A stretch of 64,000 bases of DNA from Anthostomella pinea (Eukaryota > Ascomycota > Sordariomycetes > Xylariales > Xylariaceae): positions 434,001 through 498,000 of the forward strand of contig CAUWAG010000006.1 of the NCBI GenBank assembly GCA_963556695.1. The letters are read 5' to 3'. The translations under genes were made by a program, and so were the position numbers. This document shows, piece after piece, positions 22,041-33,247 of this stretch. The notes under the pieces are model-generated. The model ran no database searches. It was not told where the DNA came from and worked only from the letters and a program-made list of their open reading frames with translations. Numbering within the stretch: the first letter of the stretch is position 1; each line of letters begins with the position of its first letter.

Positions 22041-23615
22041 ATGGCACCCTTCCACGACGGGCCCCCAAACACGCCCGTGGCCGTCCCAAAAACGACCACC
22101 GGCGGCATGCTCAAATCCCTGGCCCCTAGAAAGACATACGGCCCGGCAACTCCGAGCAGGCTCCGCCAGGCGCTGCTTGACGACATCAGCAACAGCCCGT
22201 CATATGTCTCTGAGGCTGACTTCACCGTTATTTCCCCTCTAAAAAGAAAATCCCGAAATGTCAATGACAGCAGCACCACTAGAATGAAATGACGTCAATT
22301 AAACGAAATCTCAACAGACCAAGCCATTACATACGATATAGGGAATAAAGCCTCCTCAGAGTGCCAGGACCAAGTTGCCAGAATACTGGCTAAAGACAAG
22401 CACCTTTATGAAGCCAGGATAACAATGTTTCAAGAGTGTGCTGCAGTAGTTGATAAGACACTTGAGAAAGCTGGAACCGAACTATACTCTCATGCCAAAG
22501 AGTTCAGCGCTTTCTTCTCTAAATGTCTGAACAAGTGGCTGGAAACCCGAGATCCGCCCAAAAAGAAGACCATCCCTGGGGGGATAGGGATGGTAAAGCC
22601 CACCATGACCTTCGTCCAAGCTGTCTCCTCTAGCCAACAACAGCATCCACGGACAGTCAACACTACCATAAAGAAAACATAACCTGGCGCCCTCATCACT
22701 GCCAACCAATTAAAAAAGAAGCAGGATGATCTCTGGGTCTTTGTCTACATAGATAATAGCCACCTAGAGCCTGACAGAATAAAGTCTACACTGAACAGAA
22801 GACTTAAGCTCTACCCTTAAGAGCTTAGAGAAGTGACCCGGTGCCCCTCCAGATTTACCTTACACCTAAGAGACAAGCCAACTCAGGCTAAGCTCTTGGC
22901 CTTTCAAGAAGAAATCACTGATATTCTTAAGGCAGAAAAGATCGAGACCCACACGGTCTGGCATCACTACAAGGTCGATAGATGCCCAAGAAAGGTCATC
23001 AGTGTGGAAAGATTGATAATCAATATTACCGATATTGCTGTTGTTGATGAAGTTAAAGCCCAAACAGGTGACAGACCTTTAAGGTACATATTCTCAAAGA
23101 ACACAGCTAATTCTGATCTGGAGACCACATGGGTGATCTCTCTGCCCTGTGCAGCAAAGAAACCATTCACGCTTTTTGCTCACTTAATGACCTCAAGGCA
23201 CATTCAATACTCCCCCAAGGTTCACCAATGTGCGAGCTGCTTCAGATACCATGGTAGGAACTACCGATGTGAAAAGCAAGTATGTGCACGTTGCGCCAGT
23301 ACAGTACACCAGGGGGAATGCAAAAAACCAATCCCAAAGTGTGTCAACTGCAAAGGACCTCATGCTGCCAATTTTGATAAATGCCCTGCACGCCCCAAGG
23401 TTATGAAAGGCATCATCCACAAGCACACATGGGAGCAAATCCAGGAAATAAGGCTGGCTGTAGAAAGAGCCAGATCCAAGGCCTTCAATGAAGCAGGCAG
23501 AAACCAAGCTGGGTCAACACCCAGCAACAATAACGAAGACATCACAATACAAATTGACACAACAGATACAACTCATCCTAGAGATGCCGATACCATTATT
23601 GTTAATCAATGTTAG
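22041..23615 (+). pseudogene. LINE copy A ORF1, gag-like RNA-binding protein (broken)
   Basis: The RNA-binding ORF1 of the LINE, translated in pieces: 22041-22292 (starts MAPFHDGPPNTPV), an eroded middle, and 22833-23615. The last piece carries three CCHC-like knuckles in a row: CASCFRYHGRNYRC, CARCASTVHQGEC and CVNCKGPHAANFDKC. Several stops interrupt it, for example TGA after TRMK at 22290 and TAA after TIKKT. In Tad1-type elements this protein packages the RNA. It cannot be functional here. Confidence 0.85.
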
Positions 23616-26600
23616 GTACATCAAACAGAACACATCGACACGGGCATCTAGTCATCCATTCTGTGAATACAGCAGGAGGACAAAAGAGTGCAGGCCCTAC
23701 AGAGTTAGCCATTAACCTGGCTGACTACAAAGGAGAACAAGCAGACATCATTCTGATGCAAGAGCCCTGGGTTGGCATATTACCAGGCAGGAAAATGGGA
23801 GTAAAGACACACCCCAATTACGATATATACTCCCTAATGGATTCTTGGGACAGCGACAATACACGGCCCAGATCTCTCATCTATGTGAGAAAACACCTTT
23901 AAGCGGATCAACTTCGGCCCTATGCTACACAAGACATCACCTGGGTTAAGGTACAAGGCATTACATTTGCCAGTGTCTACCGGCCATGTGACAACCCACA
24001 GGAAGTGGATGATATTCTGGAAGTATGGACTCCACCTTTTGGCTGTGTTATAGCTGGAGATTTCAATGCTGGCGACACATCCTGGGACTCGAGCAATCTA
24101 GAATATCATGGTGGTGTCATACTTGCACAGACTATGGCAGACCACGGACTGGATCTGATTTCTGAACCAGATGTCCCAACACATGATGACGGAAATGTAC
24201 TAGATCTGGTGTTCTCAGATGTCCCCATGGCCGAAGCCTCAGTGAATGATGCACTCCAGTGCACTTCAGATCATGAGACATTACGAATAGTTGTCCCAAT
24301 TTAGGGAGATCTAGACCGAGTCCCCAAGGCCAATCATTAGATAGTACCAGACAATAAACTACAAGAGCTGGCAGACAATATCCAAACCAGGATTCATGAA
24401 CTCCCCTGGCTGGGTATATCCCCTGGCCAGGTAGATACCTTTACACAAAGCTTGATCAACATGATCCAAGGCTGTATCAGGACAATGGGCAAGAAGTCCC
24501 GTCAATCTAGGCCCACTGCTTGATGGAATGATGACTGCAAAGCAGCTGTTCAGACATACAGGGCCCTTTCTAAACAGACTACAAGCCAAGAAGGGCGGAA
24601 TTCAGCCCGACGGGAATTTTGCCGCGTGGTTCGGAAAGCTAGGAGAGAGTACTGGCAGACTCTAATTGATTCAGCAACTGAGCCAAAGGACCTATACAGA
24701 ATCGTCTCTTGGCACAAGTTATCAACAGGATTGCGTTCCCCTCCAATCATCATAGGAGACCAAATATTCGAGTCACAAGAGAGCAAGGCAAATACATTAC
24801 GCTCAGCCACGCTTGAACGAAGTACCTCAGACAACGATATCATCGACCCCTGGTCCGCTCAGATCACACAACCCAAGCCATACATCCCCCTTGAATACCA
24901 TGTCGGACTGGAAGAGGCTGAAGGGTGCACTTTAGGGACCAAGAGCAACTCTCCAAGAATAGATACCCTCACAGTATGGATTCTGAAAGCTTACTGGCCA
25001 TTTATTGGGGAACATATCAGAGCCCTTTTCCAGACCTGTCTACAGATTGGACACCACCCTAAACCATTCAAAGTAGCTGAGGTGGTGATGATCCCAAAAC
25101 CAGGAAAGAAAGACTACTCCAATCCCAGGGCCTACAGACCAATATCGCTATTGTCGTGTTTTGGTAAAGGCCTAAAACAACTCATCACAAAAAGAATTAC
25201 CTGGTTTGTTGTCAAACTTGGAATTCTAGCTCCACAACATTTTGGAGCTCTACCAAAGCGCTCTGTCACTGACCTGGTAGCTGCACTCATACACGATATT
25301 GAGCAGGCCCTCGACCAAGGCCTCGTTGCAACAGTAGTCACGTCAGATATGAAAGGGGCCTTTGATGCTGCCCTAATGAGACGGCTGGTGGTTCACATGA
25401 GAGAACAGGGCTGGCCGGGCTTTCTCATAAGATGGGTCCAGTCATTCATGTCCGAGCGGTCCGCAAGGGTTTGGTTTGAAGGTATTGTGACCGATATTAA
25501 AGCTCTCACTTGTGGGCTACTACAAGGCTCACCAGCCTCTCCAATCCTTTACATGCTATATACAGAGCCAATCTGTGCCCGACTTGGTATGAAAAAGAGA
25601 CGCTTTGGATATACAAACGACCTAACGACTCCCTGCATTGAAAAGAATCTTAAGGAAATAGTTATAAAGGCTTCTAAAAATCTTTACTTGCTCAGTTAAT
25701 AGGGACATAATAACGCTATTAAATTTGACCCTAATAAAACTGAAATTATGCACTTCTTAAGGAAAAAGAACTCAGACAACCCTTCAGTCCGCCACAGAAC
25801 AATAAACAAAATAACAAAGGACTCCATGCAATGGCTGGGTGTCTTCCTGGATAGAAAACTAAACTTCAAAAATCACGTTTCCTACTGGGCCAAGAAAACT
25901 AATAAGGTAACAAATCACCTTCGAGGACTATGCAACACAGTCAAAGGACTTCTAGTAAAATCAACCAAGAGGGCTGTGAAAGCTTGTGTTATTCCTATTC
26001 TTACACACGGCCTGGAGGCCTGGTACCCAGGAATCGAGAAAGTTGGGAGCTTAGGTGGGACATCAGCATATCGCATTAAGGGGCTTCTTGGAACAATAGA
26101 TGCCGTACTACGAACGGCAATCAGGGCTATCTTGCCAGTCTAGAAAACACACCCTGGACATATCCTACACTTTGAATCGCAGATTCCCCCAGCAGGAGTT
26201 CTTGCAGAGTCAATAAGACGACGTCACGGCCTCTGACTAGGACGAATAGACCAGAGACACCCTCTTGTTGGCAGGCTTTAAATACAAGCTCGCAAGAATC
26301 CAATAAGGCTATAAAGGAGCTTCCAGTTAGTCCCTGACTTCCAGAGACCAGTACTTACCAGGCCATCATAGAAGAAGCCCCCAATCCGTAAAGATAAAGA
26401 CAAAAAAATAGAGCTCTTTAAGTAATGGCTACAGGAGAGAAATATGAATACTGACCTTGTCATCTATTCAGATGGATCATAATCGGGAGACCAAGGCACA
26501 ACCCGCACTGGATGGGGTTATACCATCAGGAAAGGCGGCACTATACAAGAAATATACCAGGAAAAGGGCAGACTTCTCTAAACAGAAATAGTAGATGCTG

Positions 26601-27297
26601 AAGTCCATGGTGCTCTCCAAGGTCTTGCAGCAGCCAGGGTAATTGGACATGGAAAACAGCTATATGTCTGTCTGGACAACACATCAATGGTAGATGGGCT
26701 CAATGGACTCCACCCGAGACATCACAGAACATTTTTCTATGATTTCAAAAACTTGCCACAGCACACACTCCTGGAGTGACTGTCAAGTGGATTCCTAGAC
26801 ACAGAGATATTGATGGTAACGAAGCTGCCAACACACTAACAAAAGAGGGTGCCATGCTAAAAACAGACATAACAAACCTTCCTACAATCTCTTGGGTCAA
26901 GAGAGATCTCAAAAAAAAAGACAAAGAGTTCAACCAATGGTAAAAAGACCAATCAGAACCTAGGTATCAAGAAGTATACTCACATATAGTAACTAAAAGA
27001 GACCTTATATCTTTTAAGAGGAGTACTTTACACAGACTTTTAGCAGCCAGATCTGGACATGGCGACTTTGCCAGATATTATGAACGCTTTGGGCATACAG
27101 ACTCGAATGATCACTGCAGCTGTGGTGAGAAAAAAACACCACAATATATTTTCTTTTGTAAGAGGCTAGGGAAAAACCGGCTGCTGCCTAGGTACTCGCC
27201 TAGGACAGCTTGTTTACAATACTTAAAGGAGAGGAGCACAGAATGGGCAAAGTTCGTGGAGAAGAGCAAATTCTTTTTATCAATCTGTCCTCGATAG
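23609..27297 (+). pseudogene. LINE copy A ORF2, endonuclease-RT-RNase H polyprotein (broken)
   Basis: The N-terminal AP-endonuclease region is visible as MQEPWVGILPG, VIAGDFNAGDTSWDSSN and CTSDHETLRIVVP. The RT follows (VVMIPKPGKKDYSNPRAYRP, TSDMKGAFDAAL). The RT catalytic box reads FGYTNDL where copy C has FGYADDL, so the first catalytic Asp is lost. The RNase H and C-terminal knuckle parts are riddled with TAG/TAA. It overlaps ORF1's end by a few bases, a usual layout for this clade. Confidence 0.88.
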
Positions 27298-27383
27298 ATA
27301 GCTGTTCTTGAAGGACCAGATGGATGACCCAAGGTCATACCGCCGCAACAACGGGGATGGGCCCGTGAGCGGGACTGACTGTA

Positions 27384-27799
27384 TGTTTGTTTGGTTTGTA
27401 TTTAACGTGGGGGGTAGCTCCTCAGTAGTGCAAACCACGCCTCCCAGAGCCTCTGCATCGCAGGGTTGTGGAGGTCTCAAGATAATAAGTACAGTCAGTC
27501 CCGCTCACGGGCCCATCCCCGTTGTTGCGGCGGTATGACCTTGGGGTCATCCATCTGGTCCTTCAAGGAAGGCTATCTATCAGGGGCAGATTGTTGAAAA
27601 GAACTTGCTCTTCTCCACGAATTTTGCCCATTCTGTGCTCCTCTCCCCTAAGTATTGTAAACAAGCTGTCCTAGGCGAATGCCTAGGTAGTAGCCGATTT
27701 TTCCCCAGCCTCTTACAAAAGAAAATGTGTTGTGGTGTTTTCTTCTCACCACAGCTGCAGTGATCATTCGAGTCTGTGTGCCCAAAGCGTTCATGGTAT
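27384..27799 (-). mobile_element. LINE copy B: 5'-truncated copy nested in the tail of copy A
   Basis: A 416-bp fragment in opposite orientation, inserted in the 3' tail of copy A with identical 14-bp target duplications at 27370-27383 and 27800-27813. It encodes the last ~75 residues of ORF2 with the knuckle CSCGEKKTPQHIFFC. It matches copy C almost perfectly and lacks the RIP damage of its host copy, so it arrived after copy A was mutated. Confidence 0.93.
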
Positions 27800-28236
27800 C
27801 GGGACTGACTGTACTTATTATCTTGAGACCTCCACAACCCTGCGATACAGAGGCTCTGGGAGGCGTGGTTTGCACTACTGAGGAGCTACCCCCCACGTTA
27901 AATACAATCAATCAATCAATCAATCAATCAACAAGGATTATCTTCTTAACTCCACCGAACCACCTGCAACGAACGGGCACGCCTCAACGGGCAGTGTTCC
28001 CATTCCTGGCTGTGCCTGCCAGCTCGGAGCCAAGTTTCAGCGACTGAGGTGGGTTGCGATGTCAGCAGCCGAGGTCCAACAATTGTAATGTGGAACCTCA
28101 CATTGTATGTTGATATCTTTCTCCAAGTACCTAACCTTAGGTCTCGTGCTGTACCACCACCAAACATCACGACCGCAAAATACTCAGAACCCTCTCTATT
28201 GTGTATATTAGCATCGCCAATTTCCTCAGCGTCGCC

Positions 28237-28993
28237 ATGTCTTATCCAAAGCAGTTCGGATCGCTACTCGAAGCGTCATCTTACCAGAGCCCTGGCGGAG
28301 GAGCCAAATATGCGCCAATGCGGAAGAAAATCGTGGATACCGCAGTCGAAATGGGCTACGATGCAGAGACCATGGTAGAGGTTGGAGTTGTGTGGGCCGA
28401 CGACCACGATCCGTTCCAGCACATCAAGAACCACCAGTATCCGCACTGGGCGAACACCTGCAATTTGCGCGTCTTTCAGTCCTTCGAGGCACATTTGAAG
28501 GACAAATTCAAGGATTTGATGGCTGCGCGGCATATCGGTGTCATGGTGAAGGGTTTCAGCCTCGACTTGAAGGCTCCAGTCAACTTCCCTGACTCGGTAA
28601 GCTCCCTCGAGATTGCCTCCATAAGTCGCAGCTGATGTATCTAGATCATTGTCGCAAACCGCCTTGCAGAAGTGAAGCCGGTATGTAACTATACTGCCAT
28701 ACTGCAGCCGGGCGGCCAATCTGTCCATTCACGAAACTTGGCTAACATTGTCGTAGGATCGATATAAAGGCGTCACTTCGATGTGGTCACTAACCCAGGG
28801 AAGAATAGTTGCAAACATGGAGGGCTATGTGGTATTCTTTGACTACGACAAGGGCCGGCCTGCGAACTTGCTTGAAGCTGGGGGAGTCCACGCAGACCTG
28901 TATCATGCCCTTGAGGCGCGGAGGGCCCGCGAGGAGAAGCGCGCGCTGGACTGGGAGGCAAAGAACCCCAAGAAACTGAGAGCCAAGTTTTGA
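28237..28993 (+). CDS. Hotdog-fold thioesterase-like protein (three exons)
   Basis: A 210-residue protein resembling fungal 4HBT-type acyl-CoA thioesterases. Exons are 28237-28596, 28645-28680 (only 36 nt) and 28757-28993. The introns 28597-28644 and 28681-28756 have GTAAGC/CTAG and GTATGT/GTAG ends. The active-site region reads VVWADDHDPFQHIKN, with Asp-Pro-Phe-x-His as in the family, and the second half of the fold ends with a strand GYVVFFDYDKGRP. The Lys/Arg-rich C-terminus (RRAREEKRALDWE) is an extension. The ATG at 28237 is used because the frame further up has no ATG. The substrate is unknown. It begins 293 bp after LINE copy A. Confidence 0.75.
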
Positions 28994-29046
28994 CAGCCAA
29001 GAGTTGATACCTGTCATAGTGAAATCTGGATTTGCAAGGACGTTTG

Positions 29047-29450
29047 CTAACGTGGTAGAAACAATGCCGTCGTCTGCTCCGTCTCCTTCAAGTCCTCTGT
29101 CTCCTCTGCATGATTTACTTGGTGAACATAGTGTGGCTCGTCTGCCTCGTTTGCCCGGCGGAAATCATCCGTTCTGTGTGTTTCGTACGCTTGGATTAAT
29201 TGGGGTATGTCATCTTTCTCTTTCGTGGTGCGTGCGTCGGCTGCTTCATCTGCATCGCTTGTGGGACCTGCTTCGTAAGCTTCCTTTCTACGGTTCGGCT
29301 GTAAAAGTTGGCGCCTTGAGGGGATTACTCACTCCATTGCCTGGCCCACAGCTCCTTGCGTCTTTTCTCTCTCGCCAGCGCCAGTATGGTGGCGAATTCT
29401 TCTGCTTCATCTGCGGATGGCTCCCTAAGCCACAATGCTGGACCGCGCAT
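29047..29450 (-). CDS. Possible small hypothetical gene, two exons
   Basis: Unrecognised. Exon 1 (29333-29450) encodes MRGPALWLREPSADEAEEFA followed by a Lys/Arg helix. A GTGAGT donor is at 29332. An AAG acceptor near 29266 would join in frame to an acidic reading frame of about 75 codons ending at TAG 29047-29049. Composition looks coding, but the acceptor and branch site are weak and no domain is seen. It could instead be part of a longer gene whose 5' exons lie beyond 29450. Confidence 0.25.
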
Positions 29451-30037
29451 GGTTTCGAGGCGAAGGTATAAGGGCGGGTAGTGAGGCGGGTGCGTACAGA
29501 GGTCAAAATATTTTCAATTGGTCATAATGATCAACTTGAGAAGTGCTGGGCTACCGCGGTGATGTTGAACGAGGCAAAATTGGATCGGGTAACACTAGGC
29601 TACTACCATATTCAACAGGTGATTGAATTTTACAACGCCTCAGTTCCTATTACCCAACAAGTCACGGCCAGCTAGCGGGTTCCCATTGACCGTTCAGAAA
29701 CTAGCCTTAGCTGCAACTGGCAGCTGATAGTACTGCAAAAGTCGGATACCCATGCACTGGCCATGGCTACAACTTGCTGATTTATTGTCTTCCGCCGTCA
29801 AAGTGCTTCCAAATCATATAAATTGCAGAAAGATGTGTCCAACGGAATGATACGTGTAAAGTAGGTAATCCTGCTTCCAATGCTCGCTTGCCCTGGATGG
29901 ACAACGTGTTGGAATCTAGGGGTTCTGGTTCACCCTGAGGTCTCAACGTGACCAATCCTACCAGAACCCCATATCTGTCCTGTGTGCTAGGATTGATAGA
30001 AAAGGACACACTGTCCTTTTCATACACATTCTTTCCG
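29451..30037. other. Intergenic stretch
   Basis: No supported gene or repeat between the hypothetical frame and SINE-2. Confidence 0.3.
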
Positions 30038-30052
30038 TATTTCTTATATATA

Positions 30053-30603
30053 GATTGATTGATTGTATTTATCGTGGGTGCAGTCCCTCCATAGGGCAAA
30101 CCACGCCTCCCAGAGCCATTGCATCGCAAGGTTGTAGAGGTGTCAGTCTAGATACATTCAGATCCGCGCATGAGCCTATCCTCGCTGTAGCGGTACCAAC
30201 CTGGAGTGACCAGATGGTTTTAGTCAATACCCAAACACAATTCCGTCAGAAAAACTTCCTGTCCAGTGACTAAGCGACCCAATGAACCTCAGTCCTCTGA
30301 TGTACACATCGTTCCAGTAGCTGTTCAATATATGTCGCATTGGTGGGTGAAGTAGGTATTTATTATCTACTAGCAAAGAAAACCACAAGGGGAAAAACTT
30401 CGCAGGAATGGGTATTGTGGAGAAATGTTGTTTGGCTATCGGGCTCTGTGATAAGGGGCCTCTCCACTATCGTGTGCTGGTTATCGATTCGCACAAGCCG
30501 GGTCAGAAGGGGGCCATAGCAGGATTCGAACCCACTTGTTCTCGTCACCCACCGCACAAACGAGAACACAACCAGGCGCATTTGACCATTGCGCCATACG
30601 GCC
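30053..30603 (-). mobile_element. SINE-2: second copy of the tRNA-derived SINE
   Basis: A 551-bp element, minus orientation, flanked by perfect 15-bp target duplications at 30038-30052 and 30604-30618. The head at the right end reads GGCCGTATGGCGCAATGGTC on the minus strand; the B box is near 30530. The tail reads CGATAAATACAATCAATC as in SINE-1. Several C-to-T differences from SINE-1 are scattered, without gross rearrangement. Confidence 0.92.
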
Positions 30604-30618
30604 TATTTCTTATATATA

Positions 30619-31083
30619 AGGGCCTTTTGCCCTACAGGAACTACTCCTGGTTTCTCTCCTTCAATAGAACACTTTGAAATCTCACACAACGTCACCACAA
30701 TGTATCCATAGCTCGGGTGCAGGCCAAAAAGGATGTAGACCTAATCATACATACATTAGCTAGAAATAAGCCTTAAACCCAGGTGATAATGAACGAAAGT
30801 GTTTCTATTCCAAGGTTGTTTAAGTACAGCTTAGTCGATGACCCAATGAAAACCCCAGAGGAAAAGTATGACTCCAAAGCTGCGCCTAAAAAGGGGTGCA
30901 GCATGCATGCGTTTCCACCCTCATCCCTTCACCCGAACGCCAAACCAAACGCCGAACCAAACGCCAAACTCAACGCCAAAGTAATGACTGATGCTTATCC
31001 AAATGAATCCCCTTGCCATGTGCCTATTCCCTCCTATGCCTCTCCCAATGCGGCCCGCCCTCCTGACCCTGTCTGAGTCTCGA
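30619..31083. repeat. Intergenic stretch with an imperfect 12-bp tandem repeat
   Basis: Around 30932-30980 the unit AACGCCAAACCA is repeated about four times with substitutions. The rest shows no gene. The stretch is downstream of the minus-strand secreted-protein gene. Confidence 0.5.
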
Positions 31084-31638
31084 TCACTCGTCGGAGTCGT
31101 AGAAGGATTCAGGATAGTAGATATTGTAGTAGATGTTCTGGCTAGGGGACAAGGTTCTGCAGTCATTGTCGTAGCTATATTCGCAGTCAGGACTGAGAAT
31201 ATCAGCAAGTATCTCGTCAATCTCCACGTCCGCGCTGTCATCGTCGTATTCTCCGCCTTCATATTCGTCATAGTTGTCTGCAGTAGTGCTTGCTCCGTCG
31301 ACAGTGGCAATGGAACCATCAGTACCATTGCTTGCCTTCGAAACGGCCGCTTTCTCTAGGTGGCTGTTTCCTCGGCTGCTGCGTTTGTTGACAGGCGTCT
31401 CTCCGCTTTTGCGAACTTTGGGGGCCTTGTGAGTCTCGGCCGCCCTAGTGTTCTTGCTCGTGACTAGCCCATATTCTTCCCTACGGACATGCTTGAGTCC
31501 TTGGTGGCTGTTTTTCACCTTGGGAGAGGGTGCGGCATGGCCGTTCGCAAGACCGCGGGTCCCATGAGCGACTGGGGCTGCCAGGACACCTGGGCCCAGG
31601 AGGACAACAGCGGCGATGAAGGAGTAGGAGAACTGCAT
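31084..31638 (-). CDS. Secreted protein with dibasic sites and an acidic tail
   Basis: Unrecognised single-exon gene of 184 residues. It opens with MQFSYSFIAAVVLLGPGVLA, a clear signal peptide, followed by a basic middle with several KEX2-like dibasic motifs (HVRREEYG, VNKRSSRG) and an acidic Asp/Glu/Tyr-rich C-terminus (YDEYEGGEYDDDSADVEIDE, and later tyrosines). There are only two cysteines (DCEY, DCRT). No membrane anchor. The layout fits a processed secreted precursor or a candidate effector; no family is claimed. CT-rich sequence upstream of the ATG is compatible with a fungal promoter. Confidence 0.7.
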   Translation of the reverse strand: MQFSYSFIAAVVLLGPGVLAAPVAHGTRGLANGHAAPSPKVKNSHQGLKHVRREEYGLVTSKNTRAAETHKAPKVRKSGETPVNKRSSRGNSHLEKAAVSKASNGTDGSIATVDGASTTADNYDEYEGGEYDDDSADVEIDEILADILSPDCEYSYDNDCRTLSPSQNIYYNIYYPESFYDSDE

Positions 31639-32969
31639 TTTTGCTGCGAGGTTCGAGCTGAGGGTTGGATAGAAAGGTACGTGTAATTGAAGGACACTTG
31701 GTTTTGGTTTGGGTGTTCAGTGGAGAATGGATGTGCGTAGCTTTTGAAGACTGGCCTTTCTAGTGTTGAGGTTGCTGTGTGTGTAGGGTTATAGTGATCA
31801 TGGTGATGATGGTAGTATAAACTCGATACGACGATGCGAGATGTTATCCTTTATGTATCCGAAGAGTGCGCATAGTGTGTACAAGGCTTTGATCCACGAA
31901 GTCCATCTTGAGCGCAACAGTGCAGTTCCCACCCTTACTTCGACCAGAAATAGCATTTCCGCGATATTTCTGGGAGAGTTGATCAATTTCTGGTGTACCA
32001 AGCCTTTCGGCGGCCTCGCCCGAAGTCTCGGAAATGTGGTTGAGCTTTTGCTCATAATACTCACCACTGAGCAATATCTGGGATACCCAACAGAACGGCA
32101 CAGGTTTCGACTGTTGGCGATGGCCGCGCTGAGCCGGTTGGCGATGCCTGAGGGGTATATCCTAACAATGGAAAAACTGGACTCTTAGCTATTGATAGAC
32201 CTTGTTCTTCGCTGTTGTAGCTTTCCCGCGCCACGCTGGGGTAGCTCGTTGGTAGACGCGGTTGATGGCCGCGCCTCTGCCCAGCGACGCAAGGGCGCCC
32301 CCCCCTGAACTGAGCCTCAACCCAACGTAACTGAGAGCATTATACGTGAAACGATAAGTGCAGTATGAGCGTGACAGCGTCGTTGTTTTCAGGAAAAGGT
32401 CTATCGACTGTTTGTTGGTGGTAGAATACACTTAGATGCCCTGTGGGTCCCTATACGACCCGACAGCGTGGCTGATCCCCACATACCGCTTACATATACA
32501 GATGGATACTGCTCACAGTAACTTTGAATTTCTGACTGGCAATCGGTCTTTGATAAGCACGTTCTATGCAAGGGTGCATTGGTTAGTGCACGGCACGTTG
32601 ATTGTCGTGTTTGTTTCACAAGTTCCGATGCGTATGTCTGTTCACATTCACATTCACATAGTTCCCGGCTCCACAGACAGAACGAATACTGTACGTGTTG
32701 AATGGCGCGCAAGCCACCGTGGCGTTCAGGGAGGTGGCAGTGCACCAACAAGGCCAATAGGGCATTTTTGGGCCACTTAGCCCACAGAAGGATTTTCACA
32801 GAGATACAACAAGAACACGGATTACACCAGAATATACGTTTTCACCCATCCAAATGCCCCCACGCTCTGTTTGACAGTACGTAGTACCCAAGTATTTACA
32901 ATTGACTAAGCTCACCCCAGACGTATGGTCCGTCGAAGTCTCACTACCATTACCCTTCCAAGGTCCACT
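31639..32969. other. Intergenic region
   Basis: Holds the promoter of the secreted-protein gene. Short frames elsewhere lack support. Confidence 0.35.
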
Positions 32970-33075
32970 ACAAACACTCAAACTAGTAATCATTGGAGGT
33001 GTGGCAGGTTCCTGATGAGCAACCAGGTCTACCCATATATCCCGAGCCACCGCAATGACCATAGAGGTGGCACAC
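32970..33075 (-). pseudogene. Relic of a fungal cellulose-binding module (CBM1)
   Basis: On the minus strand the segment encodes HLYGHCGGSGYMGRPGCSSG followed by TC, matching the CBM1 pattern of glycines and cysteines. A frame slip and a TAG then interrupt the expected NxYYxxC end. It lies just beyond the 3' end of the GH30 relic in the same orientation, so the ancestral enzyme probably had a GH30-linker-CBM1 architecture. Confidence 0.6.
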
Positions 33076-33247
33076 TGCAACATCATAAGTCAGCATATGC
33101 CATTCTTACTCTGGCTTCTCGACAGCAGGGATGTTAACGGCGCTTAAGGCGTAGGGCTTTGTTAGCCAAGGAACAACCCTCCGAGGAACCTTGTGCGGGG
33201 GAAATGGATATGGGTACTACTTACTCTGGCCGTATTGCGGCTTCCGG

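Larger units (their letters stand above)
21899..27928 (+). mobile_element. Tad1-like LINE copy A, full length but RIP-mutated, with a nested insertion
   Basis: A non-LTR retrotransposon of about 5.6 kb after removing the nested copy at 27384-27799. Perfect 15-bp target duplications lie at 21884-21898 and 27929-27943. The 3' end is (AATC)n. It holds a gag-like ORF1 and an ORF2 with AP endonuclease, reverse transcriptase, RNase H and a C-terminal zinc knuckle. Compared with copy C at the right edge, it carries many C-to-T and G-to-A changes, including stops at former CAG and TGG codons, as RIP produces. Because the 5' end is flanked by a clean target duplication, 21899 is likely the true element start. 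Confidence 0.93.

Noticed and set aside
27307..27538. Apparent genes in the LINE tail
   Set aside because: Recurs at every LINE and SINE end; this is repeat tail sequence, not coding.
29004..29471. Plus-strand 155-codon frame after the thioesterase
   Set aside because: No domain, Leu/Arg/Cys-rich composition typical of antisense sequence. The minus-strand alternative is somewhat more gene-like.
30783..31076. Plus-strand frame with repeated NAKPNAEPNAK
   Set aside because: Low-complexity translation of a 12-bp tandem repeat, without a signal or domain.
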